Source: Nostoc sp. TCL240-02
Lineage (GTDB): Bacteria > Cyanobacteriota > Cyanobacteriia > Cyanobacteriales > Nostocaceae
Assembly (NCBI RefSeq): GCF_013343235.1
Contig: NZ_CP040094.1
Span: forward strand, 3,286,501 to 3,350,500
Direction: 5' to 3'
Length of the DNA: 64,000 bases
A program made the position numbers and the translations under genes. The notes beneath the pieces were generated by a model, which did no database searches, had not been told where the DNA came from, and saw only the letters and a list, made by a program, of their open reading frames with translations. Of this stretch, positions 24,517 to 33,774 are shown one piece after another. Within the stretch, counting starts at the first letter, position 1. Each line of letters begins with the position of its first letter.

Positions 24517-27438
24517 ATGGGGCAGCCGCAAAAACCTATAGCCGCCGAACAGCAGATCCTCTCTTTGGGGCGCGTCCTCCAGAACCTCAGAGAAGAAGAT
24601 GAGGTTGACGTTCTGATTGAAACTACTATTTCTTATCTTAAGGAACAGTTTGATTACAAACTGATTTGGATTGCTCTTTACGATCGCCTGAATCACATAT
24701 TATTCGGCAAAGGCGGTATTACACCGGATCGTGACACGAGCTTTTTATACCAAAAGGTTGTTCTCAGTCCTGGGGATCTATTAGAGCAAGTGGTGATTGA
24801 ACAACACCCCTTGGGCATAGCTGATTTACAAACTGAAATCCGCGCCGCCGAATGGCGCAAAATCGCTGAAAAATTGCAGATCCAAGGAACGATTATTTTA
24901 CCAATTCGCTATAAAGACCGTTGCTTAGGTTTGCTGTTACTGGGTTCAGAACGCTGGGGCTATTTACTAACAGGGGAAGCAAAAGCACGTTTGATGATGG
25001 TTTTAGGTGAATTGGGGGCATTGCTTTATCAACAGGAGATACATAAGCAGCAAAAGCAAACCAAGCGAACCGATGAGCCATTATTAGAATTGCTTGAAAA
25101 TTTACGCACCCTCAGTAACCTTAATCAAAGACTAGAAGCAGGGGTGCAAGCAACTCATAAATTTATTTCACCTAGCCGGACAAATGTTTACTGGTTTGAG
25201 CGGGAAGGACGCTACTTTTGGTGTCGGATGAGCAATCAGCTTGTCAAAAGTGATCGCAATTCCAGCACTCAGCAAGCGGCGGGAATGACTGTACAAGACT
25301 TGAGTGACTTTTATTATGCTTTGGCAGTTAACCAAATTGTTTCAATTGGTGATGCACGCAGTTCTTTAAAGAGCCATTTTACGGCAAAATTACTGCAAAA
25401 GCTGAAAGTGCGATCGCTCCTGGCCGCTCCAATAATCTGGCAAAAGAACTTGCTCGGTTTTCTGGCGGTGGAAAGCAATGAACCTCGAATCTGGACGGAG
25501 GCAGACAAAAATTTTGTTCAGGGTGTGGCTGGTTTAATCTCCCTGATTGCACCTAACGAAAGTATGGAAAGCACTATTAAACAGATTCAAGAAGATGCCC
25601 AACTGACTGGTCAAGTTGCCCAAGGTATCTATAGCGAACATGAACTTCAAGAAACTTTACACAGCTGTGCTAAAAAAGTTTTAGCTCGACTAACAGCCAC
25701 CCGCTTTTTACTGTTGCAGTACGATCCTGAACAGAATAATTATCAATTTATTTACCAAAGTCAGCCTCAAAATCGCCGACCATTGACATTTACCCTGAAT
25801 ACTCTCAAAGAATTAGATGGACAGCTTTTGCAACGTTCAACTGAAGCGGTGGAGATTGAGAATTTAGATGAAGATTTACGCTTTTTTAACTGGCGGCCCT
25901 CTTTACTAGAAAGTGGAGTGCGATCGCTACTTATTTGTAAATGCACTAATGGTCATATCCCAGCAGCACTTTTGGTCATCACTCACGAAACGTATCGTTC
26001 TTGGACAACTCTCGAAAAAGAGTTACTGTGGGCTGTTAGTCAACAGATAGGTGTGATTGTTCGTCAGTGGCAATTACACAACCGCACTACGCAGCAGCAA
26101 AAAACTTCCCAGGCGTTTGAGCAATGCTTAAATATCTTGACGCAAACCCAGAATAGCAAAGCCGAAGTCAATAAAAAGAATTTAGAACATATAGCACTCG
26201 AACAAATAGCATCAATTCTGGGTTGTCCCCTGGCGTTACTGCTATCTTGGTCGCCCGGTGAAAATTTGGCAGAAATTATTCCTGGAGTGATTGAAAATAG
26301 TCAATTTGGGATTTTTTCCGATGCATCTATTCCTATCCAGTCTGAAGCCTTAATTCAGTGGGCATTGGTTACGGAGAATTACCTGACTTTGAAGGTGGAT
26401 AATTTACCCCTGGAAACTCGAAAATGGTTGAATACTCCAGATAAAGGTCAAATTTTGGTGATGGCATTACGTACCAATGCTGATTATGAAATCACAGGTG
26501 TAGTATTGTTAGCAGACTATCAGGAGCGTCGCTGGTCACAACAAAACCTCAATGCGATCGCAACTCTGATTTCTCAATTAGCTTGGTGGCGTCGTCAAAA
26601 GCAAATTACCCGCCTTCTAGAATCCACAACAGAGGAATTACGACAACTCAACTGGTACAAACATCGTCGTCTAGAGGAAATCCAAAGAATAACGGCGCTA
26701 TCCCTGAAACAAATACATGATTTGGGTATTCCTGCTAATGAATTAACTCAGATGCGCTACCAGCTATTGCTAAGACAATTAGACCACACAGCCACTTCCA
26801 TGAGTGGAATGCTAAAACTTGAGAACTGGCAGCTACATATCAGTTGGGAAACTATGCCCATAGCTAGTTTACTCAAGCGATCGCTCGAACGCATCGACAA
26901 TTTACTCAAACAACAAAAGCTGTGGATTGGTGTACATGGCTTGGGACAACCAATTGATGAGCAAGAATCAGCAAAGAATTCTCCATTAGCTAGAGGCGTT
27001 CCTACTTCCAGCCCTCAATCTGCAATGGCGATCGCTGGTGATATTGTCAAAATTGAATTAGTTATCCATGAATTATTGGTTACTGCCTGTAACCGTTCTC
27101 CAATTGGCGGCAGAATTGATATTTGGTGTCGTCGTTTAGATGCGTCAAAACCCTCAGATTCAAAGCATTTATCTACAAGTGGAGGGGGTGAACAGACATC
27201 GCTGGAACTGTCAATTACATACAACGGTGCGATCGAAGCACAGCTACTAACAGAACTACATGATAATACACCCAAAGATGTGCTTGCTCCCTCCAACCTC
27301 GACCAACCCCCAGCTTTACATCTGCTAATCTGCCAAAACCTCATGCAGGAGTTGGGAGGAGAGTTGAATTTTTATCAATTACCAGATAATCGGGTAGTTA
27401 GCCGCTTGCTGTTGCCGTTAGTTAGCCATGATTCTTAG
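24517..27438 (+). CDS. multi-GAF protein with degenerate histidine-kinase C-terminus
   Basis: A 973-aa soluble protein. Three to four GAF-like segments are seen (about 35-170, 200-345, 370-515, 545-700), for example LLAAPIIWQKNLLGFLAVES. The final 270 residues have the layout of a transmitter: a helical dimerisation-like part (RRLEEIQRITALSLKQIHDL) and an ATPase-like part (VKIELVIHELLVTACNRSPIGGRI). Canonical boxes are damaged: no H-box H-E/D-x-R-T-P, N-box reduced to HELLVTACNRSP, and no clear G1/G2. It may be a pseudokinase scaffold or a ligand-controlled partner. No Cys for a classical phytochromobilin site was evident. It starts divergently from pyrD. Confidence 0.75.
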   Translation: MGQPQKPIAAEQQILSLGRVLQNLREEDEVDVLIETTISYLKEQFDYKLIWIALYDRLNHILFGKGGITPDRDTSFLYQKVVLSPGDLLEQVVIEQHPLGIADLQTEIRAAEWRKIAEKLQIQGTIILPIRYKDRCLGLLLLGSERWGYLLTGEAKARLMMVLGELGALLYQQEIHKQQKQTKRTDEPLLELLENLRTLSNLNQRLEAGVQATHKFISPSRTNVYWFEREGRYFWCRMSNQLVKSDRNSSTQQAAGMTVQDLSDFYYALAVNQIVSIGDARSSLKSHFTAKLLQKLKVRSLLAAPIIWQKNLLGFLAVESNEPRIWTEADKNFVQGVAGLISLIAPNESMESTIKQIQEDAQLTGQVAQGIYSEHELQETLHSCAKKVLARLTATRFLLLQYDPEQNNYQFIYQSQPQNRRPLTFTLNTLKELDGQLLQRSTEAVEIENLDEDLRFFNWRPSLLESGVRSLLICKCTNGHIPAALLVITHETYRSWTTLEKELLWAVSQQIGVIVRQWQLHNRTTQQQKTSQAFEQCLNILTQTQNSKAEVNKKNLEHIALEQIASILGCPLALLLSWSPGENLAEIIPGVIENSQFGIFSDASIPIQSEALIQWALVTENYLTLKVDNLPLETRKWLNTPDKGQILVMALRTNADYEITGVVLLADYQERRWSQQNLNAIATLISQLAWWRRQKQITRLLESTTEELRQLNWYKHRRLEEIQRITALSLKQIHDLGIPANELTQMRYQLLLRQLDHTATSMSGMLKLENWQLHISWETMPIASLLKRSLERIDNLLKQQKLWIGVHGLGQPIDEQESAKNSPLARGVPTSSPQSAMAIAGDIVKIELVIHELLVTACNRSPIGGRIDIWCRRLDASKPSDSKHLSTSGGGEQTSLELSITYNGAIEAQLLTELHDNTPKDVLAPSNLDQPPALHLLICQNLMQELGGELNFYQLPDNRVVSRLLLPLVSHDS

Positions 27439-27645
27439 TATCATTTTTCAAAATTCTCTCTTTACTTAAAAAACTTACTTGGGAGCCAAAATAAATTTCC
27501 TACAGTAGCATATACCCGAAAAATAAGTCTAAAGATAGATTGACATAACATTTGTTCTCCGAAAGTATTCTCCCTTCATAGCAAACTGGTTATAATTATC
27601 TTCCATCTCTCTTAGAAATCAAATTCTTATATACACAGCATTTAT

Positions 27646-27840
27646 ATGGGGCGTGTTCGTTCTAAATCTGACCTACCTACAAAAATTTGTCCGGTATGTC
27701 AACGTCCTTTTACATGGCGTAAAAAGTGGCAAGATTGCTGGGACGATGTGAAATACTGCTCAGAACGTTGTCGTCGTCGCCGTTCTGAAGCCCAAAATGA
27801 AACTAATCGCAACACAGACGCAAATAGCGCAGGGGATTAA
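27646..27840 (+). CDS. DUF2256 small zinc-ribbon protein
   Basis: 64 aa. A CPVC pair, RPFTWRKKW, then C and C in KYCSERCRRRR make the DUF2256 pattern with four metal-type cysteines. The function of the family is unknown. Its TAA overlaps the ATG of the next gene by one base (TAATGG), so the two are translationally coupled. Confidence 0.88.
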   Translation: MGRVRSKSDLPTKICPVCQRPFTWRKKWQDCWDDVKYCSERCRRRRSEAQNETNRNTDANSAGD

Positions 27841-28793
27841 TGGAGTTACAGGTGCAACCTAAATTAATTATTCATGGGGGAGCTGGTAGTTCTCTCCACG
27901 GTAAAGGCGGATTAGAGGCAGTGCGCCGATCGCTCCATACAGTAATAGAAGAAGTCTATTCTCTGCTATTGTCAGGAGCAACGGCTTCTGAGGCGGTGGT
28001 TCAGGGTTGCCAAATGCTCGAAGATAACCCCCGATTTAATGCTGGTACTGGTTCAGTACTACAATCTGATGGTCAAATTCGTATGAGTGCTTCCCTAATG
28101 GATGGGGCATTAGAGCGGTTTAGTGGTGTAATTAATATTTCGCGGGTGAAAAATCCCATTGAGTTAGCACAATTTTTACAAAACTCGCCAGATCGAGTGC
28201 TATCAGATTTCGGATCGGCTGAGTTGGCGCGAGAAATGCAACTTCCCAGCTATAACGCTTTAACTGATTTGCGGTTACAAGAGTGGATGCAAGAACGCCA
28301 GGATAATTTTAAAAGCACAATGGCTGGCGTGGTAGCAGAACCCGAACTGCTTGAAACCAGCAATGCTGGACGCGGAACCATCGGTGTAGTAGCTTTAGAT
28401 GTCTGTGGTAGGCTAGCTGCTGGCACTTCTACAGGTGGTAAGGGCTTTGAGCGGATTGGCAGGGTAAGTGATTCTGCGATGCCAGCAGGAAATTATGCTA
28501 CTAGTAACGCTGGTGTTAGCTGTACTGGCATTGGCGAAGATATCATTGATGAGTGTTTAGCTCCCCGGATTGTAGTACGTGTAACTGATGGGATGTCCCT
28601 GAAGGAGGCTATGCAGCGCTCTTTTGGAGAAGCACACCAAAACAAACGGGATTTGGGAGCGATCGCTTTAGATGCCAATGGAGCGATCGCTTGGGGTAAA
28701 ACTAGCGAAATTTTACTCGCCGCCTATCACGACGGCGAAAAAATTGGTGACACCTTGGAATGGACTGGCAACGAACTGATCGGCTATTGTTGA
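27840..28793 (+). CDS. iaaA: isoaspartyl peptidase / type III L-asparaginase
   Basis: A 317-aa Ntn-hydrolase that removes N-terminal isoaspartyl residues and hydrolyses asparagine. The start KLIIHGGAGS is typical. The autoproteolytic site is GRGTIGVVALD (Thr near residue 180), which becomes the N-terminal nucleophile of the beta subunit. STGG and GTG/GEDI substrate loops follow. The length matches plant-type asparaginases. In cyanobacteria this class helps turn over cyanophycin-derived beta-Asp-Arg, so a nitrogen-storage link is plausible but inferred. It is coupled to the DUF2256 gene and overlaps the convergent DUF29 gene by 10 bp. Confidence 0.93.
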   Translation: MELQVQPKLIIHGGAGSSLHGKGGLEAVRRSLHTVIEEVYSLLLSGATASEAVVQGCQMLEDNPRFNAGTGSVLQSDGQIRMSASLMDGALERFSGVINISRVKNPIELAQFLQNSPDRVLSDFGSAELAREMQLPSYNALTDLRLQEWMQERQDNFKSTMAGVVAEPELLETSNAGRGTIGVVALDVCGRLAAGTSTGGKGFERIGRVSDSAMPAGNYATSNAGVSCTGIGEDIIDECLAPRIVVRVTDGMSLKEAMQRSFGEAHQNKRDLGAIALDANGAIAWGKTSEILLAAYHDGEKIGDTLEWTGNELIGYC

Positions 28794-29227
28794 ATCAGTT
28801 TCAGTGCTTCGGTTAAAGTTTCTTCCTGGTTAACCATTGCAGCCAATTCTTGGGTTTCATAACGCCCCTTCCTGCGGAACGCTGCGCGAACAAAAGCTTC
28901 TAGCGCCGCTCTTTTCAGTGCCACTTGATATCCTTGTTGCAGAATATCGATTAATTCTGCCTGATTCAAGTAATAACCACCAGATTTGCGGCGCTTGTTT
29001 ATTTTGTTGATTTCCCGCACTGTATTTTCTATCGAAACATCCCAAGAGCGAGTAGAACGTTTTTCGGCCTTTTGTTTAATTAAATGGATGAGCAGAATTA
29101 CTCCATAACTATCAATTTTATTGATTTTGTCACTGAGGCTTATTTCTTCTAACTCATCCACCAACAACAACGCCTCATGGATTTTGCCTTGTTCTAGAAA
29201 TTGCCTAAGTTCTAGCAGTTCTTCCAT
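28784..29227 (-). CDS. DUF29-like protein
   Basis: 147 aa, soluble, helical. The LIHLIKQKAEKRSTRSWDVSI segment is typical of the DUF29 family, common in cyanobacteria and of unknown function. The C-terminal helices (GYQVALKRAALEAFVRAAF) are basic. Its last codons overlap iaaA tail to tail. Confidence 0.75.
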   Translation of the reverse strand: MEELLELRQFLEQGKIHEALLLVDELEEISLSDKINKIDSYGVILLIHLIKQKAEKRSTRSWDVSIENTVREINKINKRRKSGGYYLNQAELIDILQQGYQVALKRAALEAFVRAAFRRKGRYETQELAAMVNQEETLTEALKLIQQ

Positions 29228-29338
29228 GTTATTTTTTGAGATTTTGGCTTCACTACTAATCTATCTAGATTAGACATCTTGCAAAAATCCTGGTTTATAG
29301 TCTAAAACCACAGATGAATTGCGATTAATAGTGATGAA

Positions 29339-30718
29339 TTATTTATGTTGATCTGTGGTTTTATTTCCAACACTTTTCCTTTGCCAACCTGGTTTTACTA
29401 CCTGACGACTACGGGCAATCACCAGAGAATCATTAGGCACATCTTCTGTGACTGTAGAACCAGCTGCAATGTAAACATCATCTCCCAAGGTAATTGGAGC
29501 AACTAAAACGCTATTGGCTCCAGTTTTCGTGCGATCGCCTATTTTGGTACGGTGTTTTTTTACGCCGTCATAATTGGCAGTAATTGTACCAGCACCAATA
29601 TTCACCTGATTGCCAACGACGGTATCACCTATGTATGACAAATGTGCTGCATTCGTGCGATCGCCTAATTGGGTATTTTTTAATTCCACAAAATTCCCCA
29701 CACGGCAATTAGCACCGACTTGTACATAACCGCGCAAATGAGTATAAGGGCCAATTCGGCTTCCTGCCTGCACAGTGCTATCTATTACTACTGAATACTG
29801 CACCGTGACATTTTCACTCAACTGGCTATTTTCAATTAAACTTCCCGGCCCAATATGACTTCCTGTTTTAATTACCGTATTTCCCCGCAGGTGAGTTTGG
29901 GGTTCAATAATTACATCAGGCTGTAATTCCACAGTTTCATCAATGGTGATGCTTGTGGGGTCGATGAGGGTGACACCTGCTAGCATCCATTTTTCCTTGA
30001 CTCGTTTTTGCAAAATCTCGTAGGCTGTTGCCAATTGCAGGCGATCGTTGATGCCGAGAATTTCTTGATAATCTTCTACGTCCACTGCCATAACTTTTCC
30101 CACTTGAGTCACGGCATCAGTGAGATAGTATTCTTTTTGGGCATTATTTGCCTGGAGGTAGGGAAGCACCTTTGCCAAATCTGGCCAACGGAAGCAGTAA
30201 ACTCCAGCGTTAATCCGCTGATTTTGTCTTTGAGCAGCAGTACAATCTTTATGTTCGACCATTTGCTGCACAATATTTTCATCGTTACAAAAAACTCGCC
30301 CGTAGCCCGTCGGGTCTAGTAGGTACGAGGTAAGAATGGTGGCAGCATTCTGATTTTGGGCGTGAGTTTGTAACATCTGCTGGAGAGTTTCGCTGCGTAT
30401 CAACGGTAAATCGCCGTTAAGTATCAGCAAATCTCCTGTGTAATCTTCCAAGTGTGGAAGTAATTGTTGGATGGCATGACCGGTTCCCAGTTGTACAGTC
30501 TGTTCAACAAACTCCAAGTTGGGAATTGAATGCATAGCGGTTTGCACTTCTTCGGACTGATACCCGACAATTACGATTCGTCGTGAGGGCGAAAGTGGTT
30601 CTACACTTTCGATAACTCTCTCGACTAGCGTGAGCCCACCCAAAGAATGTAAAACCTTGGGTAAGCGTGATTTCATCCGTGTGCCGCGTCCCGCCGCTAG
30701 AATTGCTACAACTACCAT
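29339..30718 (-). CDS. glmU: bifunctional N-acetylglucosamine-1-phosphate uridyltransferase / glucosamine-1-phosphate acetyltransferase
   Basis: Makes UDP-GlcNAc for peptidoglycan and lipopolysaccharide in two steps. The N-terminal nucleotidyltransferase has [11 protein letters not shown] (residues 7-17) and LNGDLPLI. The C-terminal left-handed beta-helix (about 245-440) has hexapeptide repeats and the acetyl-CoA site ([22 protein letters not shown]). The 459-aa length is standard. ATG 30718 directly precedes the first strand. The 5' flank has TATCAGCTATCAG heptamer-like DNA. Confidence 0.97.
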   Translation of the reverse strand: MVVVAILAAGRGTRMKSRLPKVLHSLGGLTLVERVIESVEPLSPSRRIVIVGYQSEEVQTAMHSIPNLEFVEQTVQLGTGHAIQQLLPHLEDYTGDLLILNGDLPLIRSETLQQMLQTHAQNQNAATILTSYLLDPTGYGRVFCNDENIVQQMVEHKDCTAAQRQNQRINAGVYCFRWPDLAKVLPYLQANNAQKEYYLTDAVTQVGKVMAVDVEDYQEILGINDRLQLATAYEILQKRVKEKWMLAGVTLIDPTSITIDETVELQPDVIIEPQTHLRGNTVIKTGSHIGPGSLIENSQLSENVTVQYSVVIDSTVQAGSRIGPYTHLRGYVQVGANCRVGNFVELKNTQLGDRTNAAHLSYIGDTVVGNQVNIGAGTITANYDGVKKHRTKIGDRTKTGANSVLVAPITLGDDVYIAAGSTVTEDVPNDSLVIARSRQVVKPGWQRKSVGNKTTDQHK

Positions 30719-30871
30719 AATTAGCTATCAGCTATCAGTGAAATTATGATTAATGCTGTTGGTACTTTAAGATATAGGCTCAAATCATACCAAGCTAATC
30801 ATAGAAGACTGAAATATACAATGAGTCAGGATTATACCAATTTTTGCTCATTAGGGCAGCTATAAATACCC

Positions 30872-32101
30872 CTATTCCTGACAGTATCGAATAAACTCTG
30901 CAAATTGCTGCATTAGTTTGGGATTACGCCAACCAGAATTAGATTCTTCTAGCATCACTAAAAGTGCTTCTTCTGTAGTAAAAGCTATTTTGTAAGGTCG
31001 TTCACTGCTTAAAGCATCGTAAATATCAATTAATTGAAATACTTGTGCCAGATAGGGAATATCATCCCCCTTGAGTGCATCAGGGTAGCCTGAGCCATCC
31101 CAGCGTTCATGGTGATGACGAATAATAGGAATTACACCCCGCATACTGCGTAGTGGCTGGCAGATTTTTTCCCCAATCAAAACGTGCTGCTTCATGATCT
31201 CCCAATCTTTGGCGGTGAGTTGGTCTTTTTTCAGCAGCACAGCATCGGGAATACCCACCTTACCGATATCGTGGAGATAACCACCCCACATCAAATCTCG
31301 AATTTGGTAGCGTGAGAGGTTGAGGTATTCACCAAAAAGTTGTCCTAGTTTTACCAGGCGTTCACAATGGTTGCCTGTATTAGGATCGCGGCTTTCAATC
31401 GACATGGCAATGGAAAATAGTACTTGTTCGGCATGGTCTAAATCTTCGTTCAGACGCTTCTGTCGTACCAAGGACTTCACACGTGCCGCCAACTCTACAC
31501 GATCAAAAGGTTTGGTGAGAAAATCATCTGCCCCAACTTCAATTCCCCGAATGCGCGATCGCCTATCATTTAATGCTGTAATAAAAATCACTGGGATTAG
31601 CCTAGTCTGCTCATCCTGTTTCAGCAATTGGCAAACTTCAAATCCATCCATTCCTGGCATCATCACATCCAGCAAAATCAAATCTGGTTGTTTTTGAGTT
31701 ACCAATCCTACAACAGTAGAACCTCTGTCTGCCTCAATGACTTCGTATCCTTCCATCCCCAAGAGGGCAACAGCAGTCATCCGACTGGCGGCATGATCGT
31801 CAACTACTAAAACCTTCGGCGGATCAAAATCAAACCCATTCACTTTAGAACCTTTGGTTTGTAGTGTTCTAGAGACTAATGAATCATTACCACAATTAAT
31901 ATCAGATTTTATCCAAGAAGATACTGCTTGTCTATCTTCAAGAATCAGGTCTTCCTGAGATAAGCCTAAAGAATAAGCCTCCACATTATTCTGCGAGCCT
32001 ACAACATGATTTGAACCAATACTCTTTACTGTGCTAATGGGGTTTGACTCACTAACAATTTGTTCTGTAAAGCCTGTATGGTTGGATTTCCATTGAATCA
32101 C
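30872..32101 (-). CDS. response regulator with HD-GYP c-di-GMP phosphodiesterase output
   Basis: 409 aa. The first ~95 residues are unstructured or unknown. REC follows (about 97-215) with VLVVDDH, phospho-acceptor in LILLDVMMPG and the TKP lysine. The HD-GYP domain (about 235-400) has HCERL, YLHDIGKVGIPD, HVLIGE, HHHERWDGSGYP and DIYDALSS, with HD and catalytic ligands intact; it is predicted to hydrolyse c-di-GMP. The start is a GTG at 32101 with GGAG seven bases upstream, the only sensible initiator before REC. No cognate kinase is adjacent. Confidence 0.93.
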   Translation of the reverse strand: MIQWKSNHTGFTEQIVSESNPISTVKSIGSNHVVGSQNNVEAYSLGLSQEDLILEDRQAVSSWIKSDINCGNDSLVSRTLQTKGSKVNGFDFDPPKVLVVDDHAASRMTAVALLGMEGYEVIEADRGSTVVGLVTQKQPDLILLDVMMPGMDGFEVCQLLKQDEQTRLIPVIFITALNDRRSRIRGIEVGADDFLTKPFDRVELAARVKSLVRQKRLNEDLDHAEQVLFSIAMSIESRDPNTGNHCERLVKLGQLFGEYLNLSRYQIRDLMWGGYLHDIGKVGIPDAVLLKKDQLTAKDWEIMKQHVLIGEKICQPLRSMRGVIPIIRHHHERWDGSGYPDALKGDDIPYLAQVFQLIDIYDALSSERPYKIAFTTEEALLVMLEESNSGWRNPKLMQQFAEFIRYCQE

Positions 32102-32520
32102 AAAGGCACTCCAAGTTTTTGCACAAGTTAACAGTGTCAGATTTGAAAAAGAAATTTAATATCTGAATGTATCTGAGCTAGAGTTTTCATAGGGATTATG
32201 CATTATTTCAAGCTGCCTATCTGACTTTTTCGCAGCATGTATATTTTATCTTATGAACAATGAATGTCTTATTGTCAAATTTTTTGCTTCTAATTCCAGT
32301 ATGATAAATTTTCACAATTGTTAAATCAGGCTTTTCACGGATATTTTTTAAAAAAAAAATAGCGCCAAAAACGTACTGTATATCAAAGTTGAGGGTTTTT
32401 AGTTAGAAGTCTTATAGTAATGATTAAGTATACATATTTTTACTTACTCAGTTATTGTAATACTCAAAGACTACTGAAAAAATATAAAATTATATACTAT
32501 CATGAATTAAATTTATTTGG

Positions 32521-32734
32521 CTCTAAGCTCGACTTTATCCATTTTTTTCGCAATGTAATACTTCTGCGGAGTAGTTGCACGAACGCTATCGTTGAAACCT
32601 CGGTGGGACTGTAGTTTTACTTTTTTAAGTTAATCGATAATCTGTAATACGGAAAAAGTATTTGCCAAAAAGCAAAAGTTTTTGTTGGATAAAGAAAACC
32701 GAATTATTAATTTTGGATAAAGTCGAGCTTAGAG
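32521..32734. mobile_element. MITE-like element with 20-bp perfect terminal inverted repeats
   Basis: CTCTAAGCTCGACTTTATCC at 32521-32540 is exactly reverse-complemented at 32715-32734. The 214-bp element is AT-rich with no convincing ORF. No target duplication is clear at its borders (TTTGG left, GCTGT right). It lies in the 700-bp gap between the HD-GYP regulator and mnmD. A short copy of the end, GGATAAAG, recurs inside at about 32688. The rest of the gap (32102-32520) is AT-rich with no gene seen. Confidence 0.6.
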
Positions 32735-32777
32735 GCTGTTTTAAAAATTAAGGGTTGAAGAAATAGTTTGTAATTGC

Positions 32778-32803
32778 ATAGGCGTAACCATCGTAAATAT
32801 CGC
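32778..32803. repeat. decayed copy of the dispersed GCGTAGGCGTAGCC repeat
   Basis: ATAGGCGTAACCATCGTAAATATCGC aligns with the copy at 3389-3418 with several C-to-T type changes. It ends immediately before the mnmD stop region. Confidence 0.55.
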
Positions 32804-32805
32804 AA

Positions 32806-33729
32806 CTACAAATTACTTCCCATAAAATCTCTGCCTTGTGTTCTCAATAGCCACCTTTTTTGCCAACGTGAGGTAGGTTCGAGTGAAGAAGCTTGTTGCT
32901 CTTGTTGTCGCCGCATCACTATGACTTCGGTTGAATCGCTCAATCCAGGATCGCGATAGGGAATAGCAGCACGGGTTAGTAAGTGTTCTTCTTCGACTTG
33001 CGAGAGGGGAGTAAATATTGAGCGGTTTTGAGACTCACCACTTGCAGAATGGGCTGCTACAGTACCAGGCGATCGCCTGCCCACTGGTGGGGTAGAAGCG
33101 ATCGCTAAACCAGCAGACAAAAGTGCTGTGCGTACAGCAGCAGAACAAGAATAGGTGGCTAATAAACCATCTTGATCTAGACACAATGAGAGTTGTTTAA
33201 TAAATTCAACAGTCCATAATTGGGGACACTGTGGTGGTGAAAAGGGATCGAGGAAAATTGCATCTGCCGAGAAATCCGACTGATGTACTAACACGATCGT
33301 AGTTCTAGCATCACCAATTAGTAGCTTTGCTTTCAGGCGATCTGTTTGCACTTGATGCTCAAAAGCTAGCTGGGAAAAGATATCAATATAGTTACAGTTC
33401 CAATTGTCGAACAAGTGATGAGCGATCGCAGCTTGTGGCACTGCCGGATTCAGTTCCAAACCGATTACTTCAACATAACAACTGGGATTCACTGCCCAAA
33501 TTGTCTGCAAAGCAGCAGCTGTGTTATATCCTAGACCATAACAAATATCCAATAGTCGCAAAACTGGTTTTTGAGCAACTGTAGCCAGTTGAGTAGGTTC
33601 CACAAACTTGAAAAAACTCTCCTGCTTCGCTCCATAATGGCTGTGAAAGGATTCACCAAATTCTTCAGAGACAAAGGTGAAAGAACCATCTGCTGTGAGC
33701 TTAGGTGTAAAATTTTCTAAGTCTGACAT
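32806..33729 (-). CDS. MnmD-like tRNA mnm5U34 methyltransferase domain protein
   Basis: A 307-aa SAM-dependent methyltransferase resembling the N-terminal half of MnmC (DUF752), which turns nm5U34 into mnm5U34 in tRNA. SAM motif I is LLDICYGLGYNTAAAL (about 58-73), followed by VIGLELNP and the DAIFLDPFSPPQCPQLW motif, characteristic of this family. No oxidoreductase half is fused, as in plants and many cyanobacteria. It starts at ATG 33729 (MSDLENFTPK); the open frame extends to 33756 only through a TTG. It is divergent from the sulfurtransferase with a 26-bp gap. Confidence 0.85.
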   Translation of the reverse strand: MSDLENFTPKLTADGSFTFVSEEFGESFHSHYGAKQESFFKFVEPTQLATVAQKPVLRLLDICYGLGYNTAAALQTIWAVNPSCYVEVIGLELNPAVPQAAIAHHLFDNWNCNYIDIFSQLAFEHQVQTDRLKAKLLIGDARTTIVLVHQSDFSADAIFLDPFSPPQCPQLWTVEFIKQLSLCLDQDGLLATYSCSAAVRTALLSAGLAIASTPPVGRRSPGTVAAHSASGESQNRSIFTPLSQVEEEHLLTRAAIPYRDPGLSDSTEVIVMRRQQEQQASSLEPTSRWQKRWLLRTQGRDFMGSNL

Positions 33730-33746
33730 CTTACAAAAAAACTGAA

Positions 33747-33774
33747 TAATGACCAATGCCCAATAACCAATTTG
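33747..33774. repeat. heptamer array TAATGAC CAATGCC CAATAAC CAATTTG
   Basis: Four degenerate 7-bp units span the sulfurtransferase start codon (33756-33758). Related arrays are at 34578-34598, 40574-40608 and 62893-62920. Confidence 0.65.

Noticed and set aside
32420..32614. 64-codon plus-strand ORF
   Set aside because: Extends into the left end of the MITE-like element, is AT-driven and has no domain.
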